DNA of 64,000 nucleotides from Holophagae bacterium. Its GTDB lineage: Bacteria; Acidobacteriota; Holophagae; Acanthopleuribacterales; Acanthopleuribacteraceae. The position numbers were made by a program, and so were the translations under genes. Numbering within the stretch: position 1 is the first letter of the stretch; each line of letters begins with the position of its first letter. Shown here in pieces: positions 35,408-44,979 of the stretch. The stretch is from NCBI GenBank assembly GCA_029263455.1, contig JAJCXM010000008.1, positions 310,001 through 374,000 of the forward strand. Reading direction: 5' to 3'. Under the pieces are notes generated by a model. That model saw only the letters and a program-made list of their open reading frames with translations. It was not told where the DNA came from and ran no database searches.

Positions 35408-36415
35408 TTACTTGACGCGATTTAGCATGAGTTGAGGGACCTGCATCAAGATATCGCGAAAATGATTGTCAGGCATCGCCGCTAAAAAGCCTTGGGCTTT
35501 TTGTGCGTAACTCTGTCCAAGCTCCCAAGTTTCGTGCAGCGTTTCTTGCTCCGTAACTGCGGCTCGCAATTGTTCAATAATGGCATCGTCGTGTTGCTGC
35601 CAAACTTGTTCGATCATGGGTTTAGTGATGTCTCGACTACGTTCCAGCAGGCGAATGATGGGCAGCGTTACTTTTCCTTCGCGTAGGTCACTCAAGACAG
35701 GTTTCCCAAGCGTTCGCTCGTCACCTGCATAATCAAGATAATCATCAATGAGTTGAAAAGAGACGCCCAAATGATATCCATATTCGTAGAGTTGGTGACG
35801 GTGCTCTTTATCCAGACCTGCCATATAACCGGCCGTTTCCATCGTGGCAGCGAATAAGAGCGCTGTTTTTGATATCAATATTTCGAAATAATCTTGTTCT
35901 TGGATGTCCAAATCGAAATTCCAGCGCTCTTGCAGAATCTCGCCTTCAATCATCCGTTGCGTCACTTGGCATATTTGGGCCAGGACCTCAAAATTACCCG
36001 CTTCGACCGCCAATGAATTGGCCTTGGTGTAAAGCAAGTCTCCATAGAGTACGCTGATCGTATTACCTTTGTTGTGGTTAAGAGAATCTAGGCCTCGCCT
36101 TTTGACCGCTTCGTCAATGACATCGTCGTGAATGAGCGTCGCGGTGTGGATCAATTCGTAAACCATCGCGTAGGTTACGGACGTTTCTTGATTGCACGCT
36201 AGCATGCGACTAGACAAAAAGAGTAAAGCCGGCCGCAAACGCTTGCCTGGGTTTGAGAATACGTATCGGTTTAATTTGCTGAAGTAAGGATGTTCTGTTT
36301 GCAAAGCTTCGTCGAGCGCCTGATCAAGCGATCTCAAGTCGCCCTCAATTGCCGCGTAAATCGTGCCTGTGCTGATCTTTTCCATATCGAAAGTCATGGC
36401 GGCTAGGGCGAACAT
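35408..36415 (-). CDS. Long-chain polyprenyl diphosphate synthase
   Basis: Trans-isoprenyl diphosphate synthase that builds the quinone side chain. Aspartate-rich motifs HDDVIDEA (first) and LIDDYLDYAGD (second) carry the magnesium-binding residues, and the N-terminal GKRLRPALL region matches the family. 335 residues suit the octaprenyl/heptaprenyl class (IspB-like), but the chain length is not readable with confidence. Several ATGs near the start are possible (36415, 36397, 36385); the last, MEKISTG, fits the family N-terminus, and no ribosome binding site settles it. It runs into pabB with one base between. Confidence 0.88.
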   Translation of the reverse strand: MFALAAMTFDMEKISTGTIYAAIEGDLRSLDQALDEALQTEHPYFSKLNRYVFSNPGKRLRPALLFLSSRMLACNQETSVTYAMVYELIHTATLIHDDVIDEAVKRRGLDSLNHNKGNTISVLYGDLLYTKANSLAVEAGNFEVLAQICQVTQRMIEGEILQERWNFDLDIQEQDYFEILISKTALLFAATMETAGYMAGLDKEHRHQLYEYGYHLGVSFQLIDDYLDYAGDERTLGKPVLSDLREGKVTLPIIRLLERSRDITKPMIEQVWQQHDDAIIEQLRAAVTEQETLHETWELGQSYAQKAQGFLAAMPDNHFRDILMQVPQLMLNRVK

Positions 36416-36549
36416 CCTTCTTTGATCTGAAACCTATACCGGCGACAAAGAGTCCCGCGGCAATCGGCTCGCCATCTTATCATAGGAACCAAGGGAGACC
36501 GCCGTGGCTTGATAAATAATCAGATTCAGATGGTCATTAAGCACATGAC

Positions 36550-37101
36550 CTAAAAATGCCAACCTACGGTGACCATGTAACCTTGAATATCGCTGTCATC
36601 TAAGCCTTCAATGGTTTCAACGGCGCCGTCTTTGACCGCGTTGGGTGTATAAAGAATCTTGCCTTGAACGAGTAGCTTGTCAAAAAGGCTAAGTCCAGCT
36701 CCGATCTCAAATCCCAATTCGTTGTCTAGCACTTCTTGATCAATATCATGAACGTCATAATTGATTAAATTCACGCCCCCTTGGGCGAAAAACGTGGTTC
36801 CAATAGGAAACCACATGAAATCAGCGTTGAACATGCTATCGACGTCAATTTGGGCTTCTCCAAAACTGGACCCCAACTGGTCTTCTAATGCGCCTGAACT
36901 ATCGACATAGAAACCTTCAATCTTAAGACCGACAACCGTGAATTTGAACCAGATGTCACCGCCAATGATTAGCCCATTATCATTGTCTTCAATACCTTTT
37001 GTTGGAGAATATGCGCCAGCTTGGATGCCAAAACGTAAGCCAGCCTGAGCGGAGGAGGCTAACACGATTGCCATGGCGATCAATATGATGAAACGTTTCA
37101 T
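36550..37101 (-). CDS. Outer-membrane beta-barrel protein
   Basis: A 183-residue protein with a signal peptide (MKRFIILIAMAIVLASSAQA). The rest alternates strands of the OmpA/OmpX type with amphipathic pattern (GLRFGIQAGAYSP, WFKFTVVGLKIEGFYVDSSG, TTFFAQGGVNLINYDVH, LGFEIGAGLSLFDKLLVQGKILYTP) and ends in HF, the C-terminal aromatic that targets barrels to the BAM complex. A specific function is not evident. AAGGAG lies seven bases before ATG. It follows kdtA after ten bases, so the LPS gene and this barrel probably share a transcript. Confidence 0.8.
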   Translation of the reverse strand: MKRFIILIAMAIVLASSAQAGLRFGIQAGAYSPTKGIEDNDNGLIIGGDIWFKFTVVGLKIEGFYVDSSGALEDQLGSSFGEAQIDVDSMFNADFMWFPIGTTFFAQGGVNLINYDVHDIDQEVLDNELGFEIGAGLSLFDKLLVQGKILYTPNAVKDGAVETIEGLDDSDIQGYMVTVGWHF

Positions 37102-37111
37102 TAAGGGCTCC

Positions 37112-38344
37112 TTAGGAAGGGTCAGATAGAACGCCCAAGTCTAACAATTGCTGATTGGTCCGGGCAAGGGCACCTTGTTGGGCGGTGATGAAACCCATTG
37201 TTTTTGTTGCTATATTTGCCAATTTCTCTGGACTTGACAAGAGCCGATCCAATACGCTCCATAAGTGACGTACGCTTTTGACTTGGATGACCGCTCCAGC
37301 CTTTACTGCTTCGGCTACATCAATTCTAAAATTGTCTGTGGAAGGTCCAACAATGACAGGTGTACCTTGCATTAAGGATTCCAAGAAATTTTGGCCGCCC
37401 CTGCGATTGAAAGACCCTCCTACGACCGCCAACCTTGCTTGCTTGTAACAAGCCGCTAATTCCCCATAGCTGTCCAAAACAACGCATGGCGCCGTGTCAC
37501 CAGTCTCTAAGAGGCTGCGAACACGGGGTCGCAGATCAGATAGTACTTGGAGATGTGTATCAAGACGATCAAGATGTCTGGGGACCCAAAGGATTCGGTG
37601 TCCACGGTCAATTAAATATTCGGCGCATTTTGCCAATAGGACCACTTCGTCAGCCGAGATCGAAGCAAAGATAACTAGACTCTGGTCGCGCTCAAGCCAC
37701 TCAGTTAGCTCTTTCGGCAATATCGAGGGCAATGGGTAGTCATACTTGATGTTTCCGGTAACCAGAATCTTTTCTTTTGCCACACCCATAGCTTGAAACA
37801 GCGTCCCATCAGCCTGGCTGCGTGCGCATATGCGGTCGACCCTCTCCAGTGACCTTCTCAACAATGGCAACCATCGCCAGCGCGTGGTTTTTACACTCAA
37901 TCTTGCGTTGATGATCACGATCCCTTGGCCTACCTCATCGGCGAAGCGAAACATTTCTGGCCATATTTCGGTTTCGATGACCACCAGACGCGGTACCTGG
38001 AATTCTGCAAATAGGGTTCGATAGGCGTCCAAGCGATCGAAGGGCAGAGGACGAACCTGATCGCTTTCAAAATGCTTGCAAAGAACCTCGTATCCGCTAT
38101 GCGTGGATGTGGTTATTAATGTTCTTGATTGCAGGTTTTTGGCCCATGAATTGATGACAACTTGGGCCAGCCGTGCTTCACCGACACTGACCGCATGCAC
38201 CCAAACAAGCGGTTCTTGACTGATGGGATGAGCAGTCAACCTGGCGCGTAACCACGTCTTGCTGTCGCTCTTGCGACGAGGAGAGAGCCAGAGTGCCATT
38301 CGCAGCAAGGTCGTAATCGAACGAACCACTATGCGATAAAGCAT
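37112..38344 (-). CDS. kdtA: 3-deoxy-D-manno-octulosonic acid transferase
   Basis: Inner-membrane glycosyltransferase (WaaA) that adds Kdo to lipid IVA. Landmarks are the membrane-anchor start, VWVHAVSVGEARLAQVV, VIETEIWPEMFRFADEVG, LVTGNIKYD, WVPRHLDR, and the LAVVGGSFNRRGGQNFLESLMQGTPVIVGP donor-site region. At 410 residues the length is normal. The gene diverges from lepB and is followed by the barrel protein. Together with lpxK and the lpt genes it shows that the organism makes a Kdo-containing lipid A. Confidence 0.94.
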   Translation of the reverse strand: MLYRIVVRSITTLLRMALWLSPRRKSDSKTWLRARLTAHPISQEPLVWVHAVSVGEARLAQVVINSWAKNLQSRTLITTSTHSGYEVLCKHFESDQVRPLPFDRLDAYRTLFAEFQVPRLVVIETEIWPEMFRFADEVGQGIVIINARLSVKTTRWRWLPLLRRSLERVDRICARSQADGTLFQAMGVAKEKILVTGNIKYDYPLPSILPKELTEWLERDQSLVIFASISADEVVLLAKCAEYLIDRGHRILWVPRHLDRLDTHLQVLSDLRPRVRSLLETGDTAPCVVLDSYGELAACYKQARLAVVGGSFNRRGGQNFLESLMQGTPVIVGPSTDNFRIDVAEAVKAGAVIQVKSVRHLWSVLDRLLSSPEKLANIATKTMGFITAQQGALARTNQQLLDLGVLSDPS

Positions 38345-38411
38345 TTGAAATAAACTCTTTGTGTATTTGTAAACGCGATTTTGATTAGGGAGTCACTTGC
38401 TGTACGGGCTT

Positions 38412-38420
38412 TGGTATAAT
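38412..38420 (+). promoter_or_regulatory. Extended -10 promoter of lepB
   Basis: TGG at 38412-38414 followed by a perfect TATAAT (38415-38420), the TGn extended -10 form. Transcription would start near 38427, 28 bases before the chosen start codon. A -35 at the usual distance is weak (GTCACT); TTGCTG at 38397 is too close. Confidence 0.55.
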
Positions 38421-38454
38421 GCCTGCTCTTGTGGGCTAACTCGTGGAGGATCCT

Positions 38455-39486
38455 GTGGCAAAAAAGAAGAAGAATCGCGACGATGATGTTTCGTCTATTC
38501 AAAGCTCTGAAGGTGAATCCAAAAAAGGTGCCGAAAACTCGGGTGAGGGGCCTGTGCCAAACAGTAAACGCCCGTTCAGGAAGAGTCAGGTCAGGGACTG
38601 GTTTGAAGTCTTGATGTATGGACTTGGCCTGTTGATGTTTCTCAAGAGCTTTGTTTTTCAAAATTTCCAAATACCCACCTCATCGATGGAGAACAGTTTG
38701 TTGATTGGCGACCATTTAATGGCCAACAAATTTGTTTTTGGCCATACACAATGGGATTGGGAGCGCAATATAATGCCGTTTCGCGATGTGAAGCGCGGTG
38801 ACGTTTTGGTGTTCAAATATCCCGACGACATTCGCCAAGACTATATTAAACGTTGTATCGGTCTACCTGGCGAGAGAATAAATATTTATGATGATGTTGT
38901 TTACATCGATGGGCTTCCGCTTGATGAAACTTATACGTTCTACAAGACTCCGGGATTGTCAGGTAATCGGGACCCCGACAACAAGAATCGTCCAATGGAC
39001 TATGACCAATTAAAGCCAGGTCTTGGGCACGGCTATCACGTAGATGGCGAACAATTGGCGAACTATGTGAAGGCAGAGAAGTCAAGAGGTAATTCTGGAC
39101 CGCAGAAGCCTGTTAATTTCGTACGCGTGACAACAGATGAATTGGTGAGCCGAACCAAGGGAACCTTTGCTTACAGTGCTGCGGGTCGCACGAAAGCGGA
39201 ACAAGAATTTTGGCAATCATTGTCCAAAGCCGAGCCGACGGTTGTTCCCGACGGTTTTTACTTCATGATGGGCGATAACCGTAACAATTCTCTTGATTCG
39301 AGGTTTTGGGGACTTGTGCCTCAGGCCTATGTGGAAGGTCGCGCATATACAGTTTGGTGGTCGTATGGAGAAGACGAGGGCAGCCATCAATTGCGAGGCA
39401 AGGAATTGCTTTGGAGTTATGCGAGAGTCCCGCTCAGATTCCTAACCCATACACGTTGGAACCAGAGTATGTCGCTTATCAAATAG
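38455..39486 (+). CDS. lepB: Signal peptidase I
   Basis: Membrane serine protease that cleaves signal peptides. The N-terminal 45 residues are basic and disordered, then one membrane segment (LMYGLGLLMFLKSFVFQNF). The catalytic Ser-77 in PTSSMENSL and Lys-132 in DYIKRCIGLPGE are in place, and MGDNRNNSLDSRFWG closes box E. A central insertion (about 175-260) makes the protein larger than the E. coli minimum, as is common outside enterobacteria. GTG 38443 is in frame, but GGAGGA at 38445-38450 sits ideally before GTG 38455, giving MAKKKKNRDDD. Confidence 0.94.
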   Translation: MAKKKKNRDDDVSSIQSSEGESKKGAENSGEGPVPNSKRPFRKSQVRDWFEVLMYGLGLLMFLKSFVFQNFQIPTSSMENSLLIGDHLMANKFVFGHTQWDWERNIMPFRDVKRGDVLVFKYPDDIRQDYIKRCIGLPGERINIYDDVVYIDGLPLDETYTFYKTPGLSGNRDPDNKNRPMDYDQLKPGLGHGYHVDGEQLANYVKAEKSRGNSGPQKPVNFVRVTTDELVSRTKGTFAYSAAGRTKAEQEFWQSLSKAEPTVVPDGFYFMMGDNRNNSLDSRFWGLVPQAYVEGRAYTVWWSYGEDEGSHQLRGKELLWSYARVPLRFLTHTRWNQSMSLIK

Positions 39487-39522
39487 CTAATTTTGTGGCC
39501 TTTGCGTGGCGATCAGGTAAGC

Positions 39523-39552
39523 TTGACGCCTTTCTAGAGCCTCCTGTAGACT
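39523..39552 (+). promoter_or_regulatory. Candidate sigma-70 promoter of accA
   Basis: TTGACG (39523-39528) and TAGACT (39547-39552) are 18 bases apart in the 98-base gap between lepB and accA. Transcription would start near 39559, 26 bases before the start codon. Both boxes deviate from consensus only slightly, so this is plausible but not certain. Confidence 0.45.
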
Positions 39553-39584
39553 ATCCCCTATTAAGGTATGTGTGACGCACCGAA

Positions 39585-40541
39585 ATGAGCCGAATCGCTA
39601 ATGCATTTGAAGAGCCAATTCTAGAAGTCAAAGCGGCTATAGAAGGTTTAAGGGCGCAGCCCCATAACCCAAGAGTCGTGAAGGACATTCAGAAGCTTGA
39701 ATTGAAGTTAGCTAAACTTCAGCGCGATATCTTTGCCAACTTAACAGATTGGCAGCGATGCCTTGTGGCCCGTCACCCCAGTCGTCCGTTCACCCGCGAC
39801 TATGCGGAGCAGTTATTTGAGGATTTCGAAGAACTGCACGGAGACAGGAGGTTTGCCGATGATCCGGCTATTATGGCGGGATTTGCCACCTTCAAAGGCA
39901 AGACGCTGGCTTTGATTGGTCATCAAAAAGGCCGCGACATGAAAGCCAAGTTATACCGCAACTTTGGCATGCCGAGGCCTGAAGGCTATCGTAAAGCAAT
40001 CCGTATTATGAAACTGGCTGAGAAGTTTGGTCGCCCAATCGTTTGTTTTATCGATACGCCGGGTGCTTATCCGGGCATTGACGCTGAGGAACGTGGGCAA
40101 GCCGAAGCCATTGCAAATAATTTGGCCGTCATGGCACGCATTCGTGTTCCTATCATGGTGTATGTCATCGGTGAAGGCGGGTCAGGTGGTGCCTTGGCTC
40201 TAGGTGTCGGTGATCATGTGGCTATGTTGGAGAACGCGATTTATTCGGTGATTTCTCCAGAGGGTTGCGCATCGATATTGTGGAAAGACGCAGGGCAAAT
40301 GGAGCAAGCTGCTGAGGCACTTCATTTAACTTCGCGTAAGTTGATCAAGCTCGGTGTGATTGATAGTGTCATCGAGGAACCGCCCGGCGGGGCCCACGAT
40401 GATCCTGAAGAGATGATTCGCCGTTTGGGCACTCATTTGGAGAATTGGTTAAACAACTGCTTCGGGGTAACCGAATCGGAACGAATCGCGACACGCTACC
40501 AGAAGTTCCGATCAATGGGGATCTACTCCGAAGTGAGTTGA
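39585..40541 (+). CDS. accA: Acetyl-CoA carboxylase carboxyltransferase alpha subunit
   Basis: Half of the carboxyltransferase that makes malonyl-CoA for fatty acid synthesis. Typical features are DWQRCLVARHPSRP, GHQKGRD, GMPRPEGYRKAIR, FIDTPGAYPGIDAEERGQAEAIA and EGGSGGALALGVGD, all strongly conserved in AccA. At 318 residues it is standard. AccD is not in the window. The next gene, recJ, begins one base after the stop, so accA and recJ form one transcript. Confidence 0.97.
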   Translation: MSRIANAFEEPILEVKAAIEGLRAQPHNPRVVKDIQKLELKLAKLQRDIFANLTDWQRCLVARHPSRPFTRDYAEQLFEDFEELHGDRRFADDPAIMAGFATFKGKTLALIGHQKGRDMKAKLYRNFGMPRPEGYRKAIRIMKLAEKFGRPIVCFIDTPGAYPGIDAEERGQAEAIANNLAVMARIRVPIMVYVIGEGGSGGALALGVGDHVAMLENAIYSVISPEGCASILWKDAGQMEQAAEALHLTSRKLIKLGVIDSVIEEPPGGAHDDPEEMIRRLGTHLENWLNNCFGVTESERIATRYQKFRSMGIYSEVS

Positions 40542-40542
40542 G

Positions 40543-42225
40543 ATGGGAAAACCCTGGCTCGTATGCGCTGAACATCAAGACATAGTAGAAAAGATATCCC
40601 AGCAATTTGGCATGGCGGATATTGTTTCGCGCTGCTTGGTGAACCGCGGGTTACAAGATTTAGACGATCTAGATGGCTTTCTGTTACTCGAGGAATACGT
40701 GCCTCCTAGCCCTTTCCTCATGCCCGACATGGATATTGCTGTTGAGCGCGTTTCGAAGGCTATCGAGAACAATGAACGTATTTGTATTTACGGGGATTAT
40801 GACGCCGACGGCGTATCCTCAATCGCTATCCTTTCACAAGCGATCCGTTCTTTAGAGGGCGATGTATTTCACTATATCCCAGACCGCTTTTTTGAGGGCG
40901 TAGGGCTGAACTGTGATCGCTTGAAGCTGCTCAAAGAAGAGGATGCCGTAGACTTAGTGATTACGGTTGATACTGGGAGCCGTGCCTTCGCCGAAATGGA
41001 TTTCGCCAAAGAAATAGGATTGGACATCATCGTCACCGATCATCACACACCTGATGATCAACGACCCAATGCGCTAGCCGTGCTCAATCCCAAACTCAAG
41101 TATTCAGCTTATCCGGGACCATCTCTAGCCGGAGCAGGGGTTGCTTACAAGTTAGCTGCTGGTTTGGCTACACGTTATCCAGGGCAAATAAACCTGAACG
41201 AGCTGATCAAAATAGCCGCCATTGGCACCGTTGCCGACATGGTGCCTCTGCGGGGCGAGAACCGCTGGATTGTACACCGTGGTCTGCAGGAAATCGATCG
41301 TGAAGAACGCGGCCCAATTCGTAGTCTTCTGCGGAAGGTGGGCGTTCGCGGTCGGGCGCATTCGCTGGATATCAGTTTTCGCGTGGCACCGAGGATCAAC
41401 GCGCCCGGTCGCTTAGGTGATCCGGACACGGCCATCCGATTCTTTGAGACCGAGTCACCACGAGACATTCACCGCATCATCGATATTATGGAAGGCATGA
41501 ATCGTGTCCGCCAAACCATCGAGAAGGACATGACCGATCGCTTGGAGTCTCAGATCCAGGCGGTCCTGGCAAATGAACTGCCGACCTTTGTATTAATGGC
41601 AGGACGCAACTGGCATCGCGGTATTCTTGGCATTATGGCGTGTAAAATGCTAAGGCGTTTGTCGAGGCCTGTTTGCATTCTCTCTTATGGCGAGGAAGAA
41701 GCTCACGGGTCGATACGGGCACTTCCCGGTATGGATGTCATGAAAGCACTTAACGAATTAGGCTCGCTCATGCGAAGTTTCGGTGGACACGCTGAGGCTG
41801 CTGGCGTTTGTCTGCCCATCACAAATATCCCTCTTTTCCGTGATCGTATGAATGAGTTATTGGCTGACCAAGTACGCGAACAGATTCCCCATATTTCTCA
41901 GTTTGTCGATGCTGAGGTCGAATGGAAAGACGTTAATCAACGCATGTTTGAAGGGATTTACAAACTAGCTCCATTTGGTGTGGGCAACCCGATTCCGGTT
42001 TTCTTGTCGAGAAACCTGATCCTGGAATCCAACCTAAGCCGCAAGGGCCCCTGGTACCATTTTGAAGTCTCAGACGGAGCTACGTCCCGCAGATGTACGT
42101 TTTACCAGCCGCTTGAGCTGGAGGAACCATTTGAACGATTCGATTCGATTGATTTGTTATTTTCGGTGACTCCATTCAAAGATGATTTTCAGATCCAGGT
42201 CGTGGAAATCCGATTGAGCCGCTAA
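40543..42225 (+). CDS. recJ: Single-strand DNA exonuclease RecJ
   Basis: 5'-3' single-strand exonuclease for recombination and mismatch repair. DHH-family motifs are intact: YGDYDADGVSS, VITVDTGS, VTDHHTPDD, GAGVAYKLA, and the DHHA1 motif SFGGHAEAAG. The OB domain completes the C-terminus (ASLAPFGVGNP-like LAPFGVGNPIPVF). 560 residues is normal. It follows accA by one base and precedes the lpt genes by 40 bases. Confidence 0.95.
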   Translation: MGKPWLVCAEHQDIVEKISQQFGMADIVSRCLVNRGLQDLDDLDGFLLLEEYVPPSPFLMPDMDIAVERVSKAIENNERICIYGDYDADGVSSIAILSQAIRSLEGDVFHYIPDRFFEGVGLNCDRLKLLKEEDAVDLVITVDTGSRAFAEMDFAKEIGLDIIVTDHHTPDDQRPNALAVLNPKLKYSAYPGPSLAGAGVAYKLAAGLATRYPGQINLNELIKIAAIGTVADMVPLRGENRWIVHRGLQEIDREERGPIRSLLRKVGVRGRAHSLDISFRVAPRINAPGRLGDPDTAIRFFETESPRDIHRIIDIMEGMNRVRQTIEKDMTDRLESQIQAVLANELPTFVLMAGRNWHRGILGIMACKMLRRLSRPVCILSYGEEEAHGSIRALPGMDVMKALNELGSLMRSFGGHAEAAGVCLPITNIPLFRDRMNELLADQVREQIPHISQFVDAEVEWKDVNQRMFEGIYKLAPFGVGNPIPVFLSRNLILESNLSRKGPWYHFEVSDGATSRRCTFYQPLELEEPFERFDSIDLLFSVTPFKDDFQIQVVEIRLSR

Positions 42226-42265
42226 GGCTGAATGAGGGCCACATGCTTGCCATATTGGATGAATT

Positions 42266-44233
42266 TTGAGATCTAGATGGGCTTTTCGCGCATTTTTGTT
42301 TGTTGGGGTGGTGGGCGTGTTGTGGTTGGCGGCTTGGCTGACACAATCGCCCCAGCTAGTCATTTCGGAAAGGGATCGCGACGCGGACGAACGCGCCGAT
42401 GAGAGTATGGCTGGCGAGAACGTCGTTTATCGTGAATATGATTTGCAAGGCAACCAAAAGATAGCGGTTGATGCCAGTCGCGGCCGGCAATTGCTCAATG
42501 AAGGATGGCAGCTTGAGGGCTCGAAGGCGCAACTGACCACCTCAAATGGCCGAGTGATTTCGTTCTATTCTGATCGCTTTCGCGAGGAAGCTGACGGAAG
42601 CCGTGTGATCGAGTCCACCAGTGAAAAACCGATTCGGGTGGAGGAAGAACAGGGGATGGCCTTTCGCACGATGGGGCCCATGTTCTTGGATCATGATGAA
42701 TTTCGTACGCATGTTCGTACCGACTTCGAATGGGGTCTGTCGTTTGGTCATGCTGCAGCCATGATTTACCGTCCTGGAGCGTTGCTGGAGTTGCGCCACG
42801 ATGTCCTGTTTCAGGTACAGTTGGATCGTCAAGAGTTAAGGATTCTAGCCAACACCATTATCATCGATTTGAAATTGGGCTTGGCGGAAATCCAAAATGG
42901 CGTCATGACCGTTCTCTCTGAATCGGGGGCAGACGTTAGTCTACGGGCAGACCGCATGCTCTTCTTATTTAAAGGCGATGAACGTGGCTCACCCAAGCAG
43001 ATCCAAGAATTTCACGGATTGGGCGCCGACAGCCTATTAGATTGGCGTTCGGGGTCCATGCGATCCAATCGCTTTGTATTGTGTTTCGGCCCCCAAGGTC
43101 GTTGGGTCGAGTGGGCAGAGTCGACGGGAGCTACTCAGTTTTCTGTCATGACCGAAGATAAATACCGCTTGCAGGGTAGAACCGGCTCCATTGAGTTGGA
43201 ATTCCAATTCGGTGAACCCGATACCATGACCAGTCATGACGTTGTTGAGGCTCAGGGCATTGACGCCCAAGGTTCCATTTTTCAATTAGACGGCCAAGGC
43301 GGCTTGGTATCTATCTTCAGGCAAGGTCGCGCCGTTGACACCTTAATTTTGGGTGATCCCAACTTTTCTTATTTGGACCTTAAGGGAAAGGCGGGGCTCA
43401 TTCGATTGCTACATCAAGAAGCCCGCATCTTATTGAGTGCAGGTGCCTCGTTAAGGCAGGGAGAAGGCACTTTAATTGAAGGTGAAGACATTCTCATAGC
43501 CAACTGGAACTTAGAGCAGAAAGAGGTGTTTGCGCGTCGTTTTGTACGGTTTACGGTGCAGGATGAGAATGGCCTTGATGTCGTCGGTGAGGGCGATCAA
43601 GTGACATTACTCTTGCCTGGGCGAGATGTGACGCTTTTAGGTACTCCTGCCGAATTTAGGCAGGGCTCCGATATCTTACGTGCCCAACGTGTTGATGTAA
43701 CGCAAAATGCCGAAGGTGGTCGTGTCTTGAAAGCCAGCCACGAGTTGGTATTTGAAGTTGAGGTAGGTGGCCAAATGGCTCGCGCGGAAGCCAATGATTT
43801 AGTTTTCGATGAAGGACTAGGTACCGCGATTTTCAAACAGGTGCGTAAAGCCGAGCTACCGGGAATGGGTGAAGTTGCGGCGCGCGAGATGACGCTGGTT
43901 CTGTCGGAATCTCGGGAATTGATGGAGGTAAGAGGACAGGGTGAAATTGTGATCCAGGGCCAATTTGAACGCAACGGCAAGTTACAGCCATTTTCATGTC
44001 AGGCGGATAGTTTTGTTTATTTTGATGAAACAGGCATTGTTAACCTAAATGGCAGTGATGGCGAGGTTGTACTGCACTTTGATGAGGGCCAAACCCATCG
44101 TAGCCGTCAATTGACCTTCAATCTGCTCGATGGTAGTATGCACGCCGGTTCTGACACCCACGAATTCAGTAAAACTATCCTCAATATTAAAGATAAAAAC
44201 CAAGGCGACAAGGATCGCCGTTCACCTTTATGA
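42266..44233 (+). CDS. LptC/LptA-like LPS export protein (large fused form)
   Basis: A 655-residue protein with one N-terminal membrane segment ([18 protein letters not shown]) and a periplasmic body of repeated beta-jellyroll units. The first 190 residues match LptC in layout ([27 protein letters not shown]). The later part holds further OstA/LptA-like units ([55 protein letters not shown]). LptC alone is about 190 residues and LptA about 185, so this one chain could supply both bridge parts. The start is TTG 42266. The stop overlaps lptB by ATGA, fixing it in the LPS export system. Confidence 0.8.
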   Translation: MRSRWAFRAFLFVGVVGVLWLAAWLTQSPQLVISERDRDADERADESMAGENVVYREYDLQGNQKIAVDASRGRQLLNEGWQLEGSKAQLTTSNGRVISFYSDRFREEADGSRVIESTSEKPIRVEEEQGMAFRTMGPMFLDHDEFRTHVRTDFEWGLSFGHAAAMIYRPGALLELRHDVLFQVQLDRQELRILANTIIIDLKLGLAEIQNGVMTVLSESGADVSLRADRMLFLFKGDERGSPKQIQEFHGLGADSLLDWRSGSMRSNRFVLCFGPQGRWVEWAESTGATQFSVMTEDKYRLQGRTGSIELEFQFGEPDTMTSHDVVEAQGIDAQGSIFQLDGQGGLVSIFRQGRAVDTLILGDPNFSYLDLKGKAGLIRLLHQEARILLSAGASLRQGEGTLIEGEDILIANWNLEQKEVFARRFVRFTVQDENGLDVVGEGDQVTLLLPGRDVTLLGTPAEFRQGSDILRAQRVDVTQNAEGGRVLKASHELVFEVEVGGQMARAEANDLVFDEGLGTAIFKQVRKAELPGMGEVAAREMTLVLSESRELMEVRGQGEIVIQGQFERNGKLQPFSCQADSFVYFDETGIVNLNGSDGEVVLHFDEGQTHRSRQLTFNLLDGSMHAGSDTHEFSKTILNIKDKNQGDKDRRSPL

Positions 44234-44970
44234 CCCTGCAACTATCTACCACGCTGCGAGCGCATTCACTCACCAAGAGCTACAAAGGCCGTAAAGTCGT
44301 CCGTGGTGTGAGCATGCATGTGACGGCTGGAGAGGTCGTTGGATTGTTGGGGCCAAATGGGGCTGGGAAAACGACCTCTTTTTATATGGTAGTGGGTTTG
44401 ATCAAACCTGATTTCGGTTCCATTCTTTTGGGTAACCAAGAAATCAGCCACCTGCCCATGTACAAAAGGGCGCGCATGGGTATCGCTTACTTGCCGCAAG
44501 AGCCAAGCATCTTTAAGCGCATGTCGGTGGAAGAGAATTTGCTAGCGGTACTGGAGATTATGAACCTAACGCGCGAAGAGCGGGTTGATCGCATGGAAGA
44601 ACTGTTGGTTGAATTTAATCTTGAGCATATTCGCCGTGGCAAGGGATATGCGTTGAGTGGTGGTGAGCGAAGACGTGTCGAAATCGCCCGTGCCTTGACC
44701 TCTAACCCCAGCTTCATTCTACTGGATGAACCCTTTGCTGGAATTGACCCTAAAGCCGTCGGTGACATACAATTGATCATTGAGAAGCTCAAGGCCAAGA
44801 ATATCGGAGTTTTGATTACCGACCATAGCGTTCGCGAAACGTTAAGGATCACAGAACGCGCTTATATCTTGAACAACGGGGAGATTCTTCGCGAAGGAAC
44901 ACCGGAAGAGCTTGCGGGAGATGAAACCGTACGTGAAATTTATCTTGGAGACCAATTCAAACTTGATTGA
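44230..44970 (+). CDS. lptB: LPS export ABC ATPase LptB
   Basis: Cytoplasmic ATPase that powers LPS extraction by LptFG. Walker [13 protein letters not shown], the signature [15 protein letters not shown], Walker [14 protein letters not shown] and the H-loop TDHSV are all intact; GLLGPNG and [17 protein letters not shown] are characteristic of LptB. 246 residues is the family length. It overlaps the upstream LptC/LptA-like gene by four bases and lies ten bases before rpoN, the conserved arrangement in Gram-negative bacteria. Confidence 0.97.
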   Translation: MTLQLSTTLRAHSLTKSYKGRKVVRGVSMHVTAGEVVGLLGPNGAGKTTSFYMVVGLIKPDFGSILLGNQEISHLPMYKRARMGIAYLPQEPSIFKRMSVEENLLAVLEIMNLTREERVDRMEELLVEFNLEHIRRGKGYALSGGERRRVEIARALTSNPSFILLDEPFAGIDPKAVGDIQLIIEKLKAKNIGVLITDHSVRETLRITERAYILNNGEILREGTPEELAGDETVREIYLGDQFKLD

Positions 44971-44979
44971 TCGGTTCTT

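Noticed and set aside
38329-38670. Minus-strand frame over the start of lepB
   Set aside because: Antisense shadow of the lysine-rich lepB N-terminus and its promoter.
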